Shown here: positions 56,374 to 64,000 of the stretch, one piece after another | Position numbering within the stretch: the stretch's first letter is position 1 | Layout: the number at the start of each line of letters is the position of its first letter | NCBI GenBank assembly: GCA_913050325.1 | Contig: CAJWZP010000004.1 | Coordinates: 62,001 to 126,000, forward strand | Reading direction: 5' to 3' | Length of the DNA stretch: 64,000 nt | Source: an uncultured bacterium | Lineage (GTDB): Bacteria; Desulfobacterota_D; UBA1144 | Position numbers and translations under genes: made by a program | Notes under the pieces: model-generated | Database searches by the model: none | Seen by the model: only the letters and a program-made list of their open reading frames with translations | What the model was told of the DNA's origin: nothing

Positions 56374-58170
56374 ATGGAAAAAAATATAATATTGATTTTA
56401 TTACTAGCACCACTAAGTGTAATAATATGTTTTTACTTAAAAAAATATATATTTCATAAGCTAGAGAAATCATATTTATTTGTTTTGCCAACAATTTTTT
56501 ATTTTTTAATATTTCTATTACTTCTAATCAATCAAAATGATTTAAATGAATTAAGCTTCAAATATATAAAAGTACATGACATTAACATATCTCTATCGTT
56601 TTCATTTAATCATATAAACAAACTCATGTCCCTGGTTGTCTTAATAGTTTCAATATGTGTTTTAATTTATTCATCAAGTTTTATTAAATCTGAAAATATT
56701 GATAGATACTTCAGATATTCTTTTTTTATATCAATTTTTATTTCTGCTATGATTTTTTTTAGCTTATCAAATGATCTTTTATCAAGTTTTATTTTTTGGG
56801 AATTTCTTGGCTTGTGCTCCTTCTTTTTAATTGCTTACTATAATAAAGATAAAAAAGCTATTTTCTCATCTCTTATGGCTTTTTGGATTACACGATTTGG
56901 AGATTTATTTTTTTTAATGGGAATAATAATTGTTTTACTAAATGCTGAATCTTTAATGTTTTCACAAATAAATAATCTTTATACTAAAGAATATAGTAAT
57001 ATTCAGAATATCTCACTACTATTTATTTGTATTGGAGTCCTAACAAAATGTGCACAGTTCCCTTTTACAATATGGCTTCCTCGTGCAATGAAGGGGCCAA
57101 CGCCAGTTTCAGCATTAATACACTCAGCGACTATGGTTGTAGCAGGAGTTTTATTATTATTTAAGTTAGCACCTGCAATAGCAAATTATCAATTAACCCA
57201 AAACTTTATTTTTTATGCAGGACTAATAACATCTCTAACTTGTTCAATTCATGCTTTCAAAGAAGACGATTTTAAAAAAATTCTTGCATACTCTACTCTT
57301 TCTCATATTGGTTTTATGCTAATCCCTATTGGTCAAAATTTATCTGATTTAAGTTATTTTCATCTCTATTCTCATAGTTTCTTTAAATCAATGCTTTTTC
57401 TGATGGCGGGGTACATTATATTAACTTACAATTCAACTTCAATTAAAGATTTAAAAAATAAAGTTAAAATTAATTCAGTAATGGGGTTCTCCCTATTAAT
57501 AGGATGTCTTTCACTGGCGGGAGTATTTCCTCTGACAGGTTCATTTTCAAAAGAATATATAATAATAAACTTTATTTCTGATAGAAATGTTGTTGATATA
57601 GGACTTTTATTTATAAGTCTTTTTTTTACATGTATGTATTCATCTAAAATTCTATTTACAGTTATATCTTTTGAAAATATAAAATTTAATGTAGATAAAA
57701 ATATAATACTCCTAATTCCAATCGTAATTTTAGGAATTTTCTCTCTTTTAGGTTTTCAAACAAAAGATGTCTTTGATAATTTCATTAACCCAAATTTTCC
57801 TAAAATAACCTTTTATGAACTTGTATTAATCCAAATATTCATAGTATCTTCATTTGGTATTTTTTACTTTAAAGAAAGTAGAGTATTTGATTTATCAAAA
57901 AACTTTTTTAATTTTTCTTCTTACTTTGTAGAAATAGAAAAAATATATATAACAATTTATAAACATGTTTTCATTGAGTTAGCTAATTTCATAGCCTGGT
58001 TTGATAGAAACATCATAGATGGGATAATAAACTTTATTCCTTATCAAGTATCTAGCCTATCTCTGAAAATCCAATCAGTACAAAATGGTTTTATTAGAAA
58101 CTATGCGGCAATATTATTAATATTTATTATTTTATTAATTATTCTTTTAGGAGTTGGTTTAAGTATTTAG
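56374..58170 (+). CDS. nuoL: NADH-quinone oxidoreductase subunit L
   Basis: Antiporter-like proton-pumping subunit of 598 aa, about 16 helices plus the long lateral helix. FIFWEFLGLCSFFLIA, AMKGPTPVSALIHSATMVVAGV and AYSTLSHIGFM are conserved. Length is near the family norm. Confidence 0.95.
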   Translation: MEKNIILILLLAPLSVIICFYLKKYIFHKLEKSYLFVLPTIFYFLIFLLLLINQNDLNELSFKYIKVHDINISLSFSFNHINKLMSLVVLIVSICVLIYSSSFIKSENIDRYFRYSFFISIFISAMIFFSLSNDLLSSFIFWEFLGLCSFFLIAYYNKDKKAIFSSLMAFWITRFGDLFFLMGIIIVLLNAESLMFSQINNLYTKEYSNIQNISLLFICIGVLTKCAQFPFTIWLPRAMKGPTPVSALIHSATMVVAGVLLLFKLAPAIANYQLTQNFIFYAGLITSLTCSIHAFKEDDFKKILAYSTLSHIGFMLIPIGQNLSDLSYFHLYSHSFFKSMLFLMAGYIILTYNSTSIKDLKNKVKINSVMGFSLLIGCLSLAGVFPLTGSFSKEYIIINFISDRNVVDIGLLFISLFFTCMYSSKILFTVISFENIKFNVDKNIILLIPIVILGIFSLLGFQTKDVFDNFINPNFPKITFYELVLIQIFIVSSFGIFYFKESRVFDLSKNFFNFSSYFVEIEKIYITIYKHVFIELANFIAWFDRNIIDGIINFIPYQVSSLSLKIQSVQNGFIRNYAAILLIFIILLIILLGVGLSI

Positions 58171-58185
58171 TTAAATATTTATATT

Positions 58186-59700
58186 ATGTTTATATTCTCA
58201 ATTCTAGTATTACCCATTATCTCAATTTTAATTATGTCCATTTCGAAAAGAGATATTGTAATAAAATATGTGCCTATTCTAATTACAACTCTTTCTCTTT
58301 TAATTGTTTTCCAATTTATTGGTGCAAATGATTTAATAAATAATTCAAATTTTGAAAATCTATATGTTAATTTTTATACTCTTGTTAAATCTCTTGACGT
58401 TAATATGAGTTTTGAGATAAATAGAATAAATGTACTTTTTATATTTTTATCTCATATAACAATTATCACTGCGTTTTTTTCAACTATTAAAGTTAAGAGT
58501 CGATTAAAACAAATAAATATACTAATATCGCTTATATCTATTGGAATATATGGATTAATTTTAAGTAGTAATCTTTTTGTTTTCTTTTTATTCTATGAAA
58601 TTGCCGCCATACCAATATTTTTAATGATTTCTAACTGGGGCTATGATTTAAAAAGAGAAATCTCAGGCCCATTCAGTAAAGCTCTAAACTTTTTTAATGT
58701 TGGATCCAAAAATTATGGTTCATATAAAATTACAATTTATTTATTTATCGCATCTCTATTAATATTTATTGGTATTGCAATTATAGGTTCAGTTTCGGAG
58801 ACTTTCGAAATTTCCTCTATAATTCAAAGAAATAATAATATTCTCAACTCAAGTTTAGTATTTTTTTTATTTTTAATTGGCTTTGGTACTCATTCAGCAC
58901 TTTGGCCTTTTCACACTTGGGCTCCTGATGGGCATGGAACAGCTCCAACAGCTGGTTCTATAATTTTTGCCGGGATATTAATGAAAATTGGTTTAGTAGG
59001 ATTTATTAAAATTTTGCTGCCAATTATGCCTGAAGTAACAAACTTATACGCTTGGCTAATAATTTCTTTAGCATCTATCAACATAATTTATGGTGCTTTT
59101 ACAGCAATGCGTCAAGATGATTTAAAATTTATGGCTGCTTATGCTTCTTTATCACATATTGGTTATATATTTTTTGCATTAATGACTAGTAATATATCTG
59201 GTATTCAAGGTGCTATTTTTCAAGTAATATCTCACGGATTAATAATCTGTTTACTTTTTTTCTGTGTTGGATGTATTCATAAATTAAAAGGAACGAGATC
59301 AATATCAGAACTAAATTCTTTCTTAGATAATTCACCAATATTAGCTGGTTTTTTTATTTTCTGTGCTTTTGCCAGTATCGGTTTCCCACTTACAAGTGGT
59401 TTTATTTCAGAGTTTTTAATTATAAATGGTATCTATAAATTTTATGCCGCCTCAACCTATAAAATTATAATGATAATGATTCCAGTATTTGGTATTTTGC
59501 TTACCACTGTTTATATGTTCAGAGCAATAAAAAATACATGTCTTAATTTTAGCGAAAAAAATTTAAAGTTTGATGATTTATCATTTGATGAAATATTAAT
59601 TTGTATAGTCTTATGTATATTAATTATCTTCATTGGTTTATTTCCAGATATAATTCAAGCAATCATATCTAATTCATATAAAGGATTGATTATATTCTAA
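58186..59700 (+). CDS. nuoM: NADH-quinone oxidoreductase subunit M
   Basis: Antiporter-like proton-pumping subunit, 504 aa. FFLFYEIAAIPIFLMI, WAPDGHGTAPTAGSI and MAAYASLSHIGYI are conserved. Its stop overlaps the nuoN start by one base. Confidence 0.95.
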   Translation: MFIFSILVLPIISILIMSISKRDIVIKYVPILITTLSLLIVFQFIGANDLINNSNFENLYVNFYTLVKSLDVNMSFEINRINVLFIFLSHITIITAFFSTIKVKSRLKQINILISLISIGIYGLILSSNLFVFFLFYEIAAIPIFLMISNWGYDLKREISGPFSKALNFFNVGSKNYGSYKITIYLFIASLLIFIGIAIIGSVSETFEISSIIQRNNNILNSSLVFFLFLIGFGTHSALWPFHTWAPDGHGTAPTAGSIIFAGILMKIGLVGFIKILLPIMPEVTNLYAWLIISLASINIIYGAFTAMRQDDLKFMAAYASLSHIGYIFFALMTSNISGIQGAIFQVISHGLIICLLFFCVGCIHKLKGTRSISELNSFLDNSPILAGFFIFCAFASIGFPLTSGFISEFLIINGIYKFYAASTYKIIMIMIPVFGILLTTVYMFRAIKNTCLNFSEKNLKFDDLSFDEILICIVLCILIIFIGLFPDIIQAIISNSYKGLIIF

Positions 59701-61094
59701 TGCAAAACGTTATTGTGAATTTACTTCCAGAAATTTCTATAATATTAACAAGTTTTTTACTATTAATTAATTCATTATACAAAAATAAAAATTCCGAATT
59801 GGTAAATTTTATAATTACTATTGTTGGGCTAATATTATCATTATATTTTGTCACTAATCAAAGTAATCAAACTTTTTTTAATGGTAATCTAGAAAATTCA
59901 GATTTTACAAAAACAATAAAAATATTATTAATATTTGCAACGCTAATTTCATTATTTTTTATAAAGTCTAAAAATTTTAATTTTCATAATGAATTCTTTT
60001 CAGAATATTCATTTTTACTAATAATATCTTTACTCGGGGGACTTTTTCTAGTTTCGGCTCGTGAGTTTTTTACAGCAATTATATCAATAGAGATTTTAAG
60101 TATTCCTTTATATATAATTGCTGCCACAGGAACAAAATCTGGTTTATCAGTTGAAGGGGCAACAAAATTATTTTTCTTTGGTTCTTTATCAACTGTTATT
60201 TTGGTTTTTTCTGCAGTTTTACTTTTTGTAGCTACTGGATCAACATTAATAAATCTATCGATTTTAGATTATAAAGATATAGTTTCTGTCTTATGTTTTT
60301 TATTTATTTTGATTCCTGTATGTTTTAAGACAGGACTTTTACCAATGCATTTTTGGATTTCAGATGTATATCAGTCTTCGCCTCCAAGACTATTAACATA
60401 TCTTAGTACAGTACCAAAAATTGCTGTAATTTCATTTTTTATAAATATCATGATGGGTGATGGTAGCCAAATTTTTGAAGTAAAGTTATTTAAATATATT
60501 TTAAGTATTTTTTGTTTTGTTTCAATTTTCTATGGTTCAATATTAACTTTAAGACAAACCAATCTCATGAGATTACTAGCCTATTCTGGAATTCCTCATG
60601 CTGGAATGATGCTATTGTTTTCTATTGTTTATATTGGTGATTCTTTTGAATTTATGAGGATTTATTTCAGTTTTTATATCCTTTCTAATACTTGTTTGTA
60701 TTTGTGTATTAGCAATCTTGATAACTATGAAAAAGGTGGAATTGATTCTCTCAAGGGGTTATATAATGATTCAATTTTTATATCAATCTGCCTTGCTATT
60801 TCAATACTTTCATTAGCTGGAACACCCCTGACATATGGTTTTTGGGCAAAGTTTAATTTAATTATTCTAATGTATAAAACAAACGGATTATTATATTCTG
60901 TACTTATATTAATTGGATCAATGATATCATTTTATTATTATTTGAGATTAATTAAAGAAATATTTAGTGATAAAAAGATTAACACAAAAAATAAAATATT
61001 AATTTCTTTAAATGATAAATCAATAATTGCTATTTGCACAATACTGATAATATTATTAGGCCTTTCTCCAAATTTGATAAAGATTTTATCTTAA
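59700..61094 (+). CDS. nuoN: NADH-quinone oxidoreductase subunit N
   Basis: Third antiporter-like proton-pumping subunit, 464 aa. IISIEILSIPLYIIA, EGATKLFFFGSLSTVIL and LLAYSGIPHAGMM are conserved. Last gene of the nuo run; it ends 2 bases before the convergent gltA gene with no obvious terminator. Confidence 0.94.
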   Translation: MQNVIVNLLPEISIILTSFLLLINSLYKNKNSELVNFIITIVGLILSLYFVTNQSNQTFFNGNLENSDFTKTIKILLIFATLISLFFIKSKNFNFHNEFFSEYSFLLIISLLGGLFLVSAREFFTAIISIEILSIPLYIIAATGTKSGLSVEGATKLFFFGSLSTVILVFSAVLLFVATGSTLINLSILDYKDIVSVLCFLFILIPVCFKTGLLPMHFWISDVYQSSPPRLLTYLSTVPKIAVISFFINIMMGDGSQIFEVKLFKYILSIFCFVSIFYGSILTLRQTNLMRLLAYSGIPHAGMMLLFSIVYIGDSFEFMRIYFSFYILSNTCLYLCISNLDNYEKGGIDSLKGLYNDSIFISICLAISILSLAGTPLTYGFWAKFNLIILMYKTNGLLYSVLILIGSMISFYYYLRLIKEIFSDKKINTKNKILISLNDKSIIAICTILIILLGLSPNLIKILS

Positions 61095-61096
61095 AA

Positions 61097-62377
61097 TTAT
61101 CTATCGCTTATATCTTTGTAATCTCTAGAGTCGTAACCAGTATAAACTTGTCTAGGTCTTGCGATTTTTTGTTCTTTATCATTTAGTAGCTCATTCCATT
61201 GAGCAAGCCATCCAGGTGTTCTTCCAATTGTGAATAGCACCGTAAACATAGGAGTAGGAATACCCATACTTTCATATATTAAACCAGAATAAAAATCTAC
61301 ATTTGGGTATAAATTTCTTTGAATAAAATAATCTTCACTAAGAGCAATTGATTCAAGTTTTAAAGCAATATCTAATAAAGGGTTCGTACCAGTTATTTCA
61401 AAAACATTATCTGCTGCTTTTTTTATAAATTTGGCTCTTGGATCGTAGGACTTATATACTCTATGGCCAAAGCCCATTAATTTAACTTCTTTCTTTTGTA
61501 CTTTATCAAGAAAGGAAGGAATATTATCTACTGAGTCAATATCTGACAACATTTCTAAAACAGCTTCATTGGCACCTCCATGAAGCGGTCCATATAATGC
61601 TGCAGTAGCAGAGGCTACTGAAGAAAAAGGATCTGGCTCAGAGCTCCCTGTATTTCTCATAACACTTGCACTACAATTTTGCTCATGATCAGCGTGAAGA
61701 ATTAATAATGTATCCATTGCATCAACAAGAGCGGGGTTCATTTTCTTCTCGTCTCCGTCAAAAAGCATATTTAAGAAATTTTCTGAATAGCTCATTGAAT
61801 CATCTGGAGGAACAATATTTAATCCTTTGGAATGTCTATAAAAATAAGCTGCTAGAATTGGAACTTGTGCAATTAGTCTACAAATATTTTTATAATTCTC
61901 TTCTTCATCTGTAATATTTTTCGCATTAGGATAAAAGGTACCAAGTGCTGCAATAGAACTTATTAAAACACCCATTGGATGTGAATCTTGAGGAAAAGAT
62001 TTAATAATATTTTCAATACCATCAGGAACATTATTAAACTCCTTAATGTCTGACAACCATTTATCCAATTCATCTGAGGTTGGAAGTTCTCCATCTAAAA
62101 GAAGTTTAGCAACTTCTAGCTGACTACTTTTGTCGGCTAATTGTTCAATAGGATATCCTCTATATCGAAGAATACCATTGTCACCATCAATGAAGGTAAC
62201 ACTGCTTTTACATGCTGCAGTATTTTCATATGATGGATCATAGCACATCATACCGAACTCATCCTCATTTACTTTTATTTGTCTTAAATCTTTTGCCTTG
62301 ATATTGCCATCATCAATTTCAATTTCATAAGATTTCCCTGTTCTGTTATCTTTAATACTTAAGCTATCTTTGGACAT
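61097..62377 (-). CDS. gltA: Citrate synthase (type II)
   Basis: Condenses oxaloacetate and acetyl-CoA, 426 aa, the allosteric E. coli-like type. The catalytic residues are in PLHGGANEAV (His), GFGHRVYK (His) and VDFYSGLIY (Asp). HADHEQNCSASV is also typical. GAGGAG lies before the ATG, and a TATAAT hexamer lies at 62428-62433. The rest of the TCA block is about 40 kb away in the window. Confidence 0.96.
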   Translation of the reverse strand: MSKDSLSIKDNRTGKSYEIEIDDGNIKAKDLRQIKVNEDEFGMMCYDPSYENTAACKSSVTFIDGDNGILRYRGYPIEQLADKSSQLEVAKLLLDGELPTSDELDKWLSDIKEFNNVPDGIENIIKSFPQDSHPMGVLISSIAALGTFYPNAKNITDEEENYKNICRLIAQVPILAAYFYRHSKGLNIVPPDDSMSYSENFLNMLFDGDEKKMNPALVDAMDTLLILHADHEQNCSASVMRNTGSSEPDPFSSVASATAALYGPLHGGANEAVLEMLSDIDSVDNIPSFLDKVQKKEVKLMGFGHRVYKSYDPRAKFIKKAADNVFEITGTNPLLDIALKLESIALSEDYFIQRNLYPNVDFYSGLIYESMGIPTPMFTVLFTIGRTPGWLAQWNELLNDKEQKIARPRQVYTGYDSRDYKDISDR

Positions 62378-62427
62378 TTTTTCTCCTCTTAGAAAATTAA
62401 TATTACTTTTTTAATTAAACCAGTGTA

Positions 62428-62433
62428 ATTATA
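62428..62433 (-). promoter_or_regulatory. -10 element of the gltA promoter
   Basis: Perfect TATAAT on the minus strand about 50 bases upstream of the gltA ATG; the -35 region has only a weak match (TTTCGT). Here a normal leader with a GAGGAG ribosome site follows. Confidence 0.4.
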
Positions 62434-62468
62434 ACAAAAAAAAAGTTGAAACGAAAGATGGTTAAATT

Positions 62469-64000
62469 TTAAAAAAACTCCTCAAGATTGCTAAAATTCA
62501 TATTTAATAGGTCAATTGAATCATATTTTATTTTTATTTTATCATTCAATGCATAACTTTTCTTTAATTTATCTTTATCGATATCATGAAATATATTAAA
62601 TTTATTAAAATAAATAATATATTTTTTTTTCAGTTCCAAATATACATAAACAGTTTGATTAAAAATTTTATTTTCCTTTAAATATTTTAATACCCAAAAT
62701 TTATATAAATTTTTTGAGCAATTCTTAGACATTTCAAAATTGGAGCTGAGACTCTGTAGAGTTTTTTTTAAAAATTCTTCATCAAAAAGTGATCTATTAT
62801 TTTCTAAATAAAAATTAACTTGACGCATTAATATAGAATCATGATAACGCCGTATTGGTGATGTGAATTGAACATAGCTATCTAGTCCTAATCCATGGTG
62901 AGAAGAGCTTTTTGTTGAGATAATTAAAGGAGATACATTTCTAAAGAATTTAAAACTATTTTCATTATCAATAGAATCTATAATCAAATTATTTGATACC
63001 TCTTGATTTCTAAAAATTGATGGAATTTCATTATCTTTCATGAATTGTGCAATTTTTGAATTCGTTAAAATCATAAGTTCTGAAACAATTTGATAAGAAT
63101 TATAATTATTTACTTTAACTTCTAAAGAATTATTAGAATTTAAAAATATAGATATGTCTTTATTAAATTCATCAAAATCAGCATTTAAGATTCTAGTTTG
63201 TTTAACTTTAGATGTGAAATCATTTAATAAAATAAAATCTGAATTTTTCTTTAGATGTGAATCTACTTCCCTATAGGAATAATTTTTGGTTATATTCGCA
63301 ATATTTTTACTAATTTTAAAACTTAAGATTTCTAAATTTAAATCAATCTTAAAAATGATTGATATAACGTTCCTCTTTGTTTTTTCTTTTAATGATATTT
63401 GTTCTAATATTTCATCATTATATAAATTATAATTTTTTATAGGAGAATATATTGTTTGTACTCTGCTCCTAGCTTCTAAATCTTCAAAAGATTCAAATGG
63501 TACTAAATTAGAAAAATTTGTTATATGAACGTATATCTCATGATAATTATCAAAATTTTTTACCGTAAAAGCATCATCATAATCATAAGTACTTTCATCA
63601 TCTATAGTAAATGCATCAATTAATTCAGAATTTTCATAAGAATCACTGTATTTATTTTTACTTATAATTGCTGATTTTAAATCAAATTTTTCTTCTATCA
63701 ATTCAGTCAGACTAAAAACCTTTTTATCAAGAAGGAAATTAAAGAAAGATTCGTCAGTTCTTAAATCATATTTTATTTTGATATCTTGAATTAACTTAAA
63801 GTTTAATTTCTTTTTGCCTTTAATATATTTAACTATGTTATCAATTTGAGCAATAAATTTTTCTTTATATGATCTATCCCAATTTTTTAATTCAACTAAA
63901 AATAATTCATTTTCTTTTATAGAATCTTTTTCTTTCATAACTTTTTTCTTTATTTTATTCACAATTTCAGGATTATTAATATAAATTTTATCTAAATTAA
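62469..64000 (-). CDS. RNB-family 3'-5' exoribonuclease (RNase II/R), N-terminus cut by window edge
   Basis: Hydrolytic exoribonuclease. The catalytic RNB motif is intact: DDESTYDYDDAF (the four aspartates) near the middle, and the RNB C-terminal signature SPIRRYHDSILMRQ. A short S1-like tail (about the last 70 residues) follows. The frame is open to base 64000, so the protein probably starts beyond the window; internal candidates are GTG at 63962 and ATG at 63938. About 510 residues are present, against 640-800 for the family, which fits a missing N-terminus. Confidence 0.88.
   Translation of the reverse strand, partial: NLDKIYINNPEIVNKIKKKVMKEKDSIKENELFLVELKNWDRSYKEKFIAQIDNIVKYIKGKKKLNFKLIQDIKIKYDLRTDESFFNFLLDKKVFSLTELIEEKFDLKSAIISKNKYSDSYENSELIDAFTIDDESTYDYDDAFTVKNFDNYHEIYVHITNFSNLVPFESFEDLEARSRVQTIYSPIKNYNLYNDEILEQISLKEKTKRNVISIIFKIDLNLEILSFKISKNIANITKNYSYREVDSHLKKNSDFILLNDFTSKVKQTRILNADFDEFNKDISIFLNSNNSLEVKVNNYNSYQIVSELMILTNSKIAQFMKDNEIPSIFRNQEVSNNLIIDSIDNENSFKFFRNVSPLIISTKSSSHHGLGLDSYVQFTSPIRRYHDSILMRQVNFYLENNRSLFDEEFLKKTLQSLSSNFEMSKNCSKNLYKFWVLKYLKENKIFNQTVYVYLELKKKYIIYFNKFNIFHDIDKDKLKKSYALNDKIKIKYDSIDLLNMNFSNLEEFF

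Noticed and set aside
1-64000. tRNA, rRNA, CRISPR, insertion sequence or prophage
   Set aside because: All gaps are too short for a tRNA pair or array, no direct-repeat arrays or transposase/integrase motifs were seen, and gene content is entirely housekeeping.

Overview
The window is a gene-dense, strongly A+T-rich chromosome segment from an aerobic, free-living, Gram-negative-type bacterium. Cytochrome c maturation, a proton-pumping complex I, a full run of TCA-cycle genes and DNA photolyase-type proteins fit a sunlit, probably marine, streamlined organism. I see no tRNA, rRNA, insertion sequence, prophage or CRISPR. Neighbouring genes are separated by a few bases or overlap, and convergent genes abut or overlap. 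No gene-free stretch exceeds about 175 bases. The phylum is left open: diheme-type SdhCAB, a CobA-HemD fusion, a NuoBC fusion and a cysteine-type CcmE do not look like ordinary alpha- or gammaproteobacteria.

Layout. 1-3833 (minus): the 3' part of this gene is cut by the window, but most of cobalamin-dependent methionine synthase is present, with an MBL-fold hydrolase. 3901-5520 (plus): a SAM-II/SAM-V-type riboswitch followed by a threonine-synthase-like PLP enzyme and a CysO-like sulfur-carrier protein, probably a SAM-controlled homocysteine or sulfur-transfer unit. 5524-10939 (minus): dnaK, rpmE, a gamma carbonic anhydrase, ppx, grpE and dnaJ. 11013-20591 (minus): TCA block acnA-icd-mdh-sdhCAB-sucC. 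20648-24437 (minus): rpmF-fabD-fabG-acpP-fabF-rpiB. 24502-26851: a fused ABC ATPase, a small anchored protein and a half-size TauE-like protein. 26844-36408 (minus): rimP-nusA-infB-nrnA-truB-rpsO-pnp-miaA. 36481-40753: uvrB, then divergent cobA-hemD and rsmE.

40733-46447 (minus): ccmABCDEF followed by a tiny membrane protein and a membrane-anchored cytochrome c. CcmE has CXXXY in place of the heme-binding histidine and no ccmG or ccmH is present, which is the variant 'System I*' pattern. 46491-50136: glyoxalase I, a PTPS/QueD protein, a COG3046 photolyase, a DASH-type cryptochrome and a DUF2256 zinc protein. The DASH gene has no canonical start codon. 50206-61094 (plus): an M42 peptidase, a small protein and nuoA-BC-D-H-I-J-K-L-M-N without nuoEFG. 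61097-64000 (minus): citrate synthase and an RNB-family exoribonuclease cut by the right edge.

Together the window covers much of central respiration (citrate synthase, aconitase, ICDH, MDH, SDH, complex I, cytochrome maturation), protein folding, translation and RNA turnover, fatty-acid synthesis and UV-damage repair. A recurrent promoter design is visible: at least seven genes, mostly at the heads of transcription units, have a TATAAT-like hexamer exactly 6 bases before the ATG and no Shine-Dalgarno sequence, pointing to leaderless mRNAs. Internal genes use Shine-Dalgarno sites or translational coupling.
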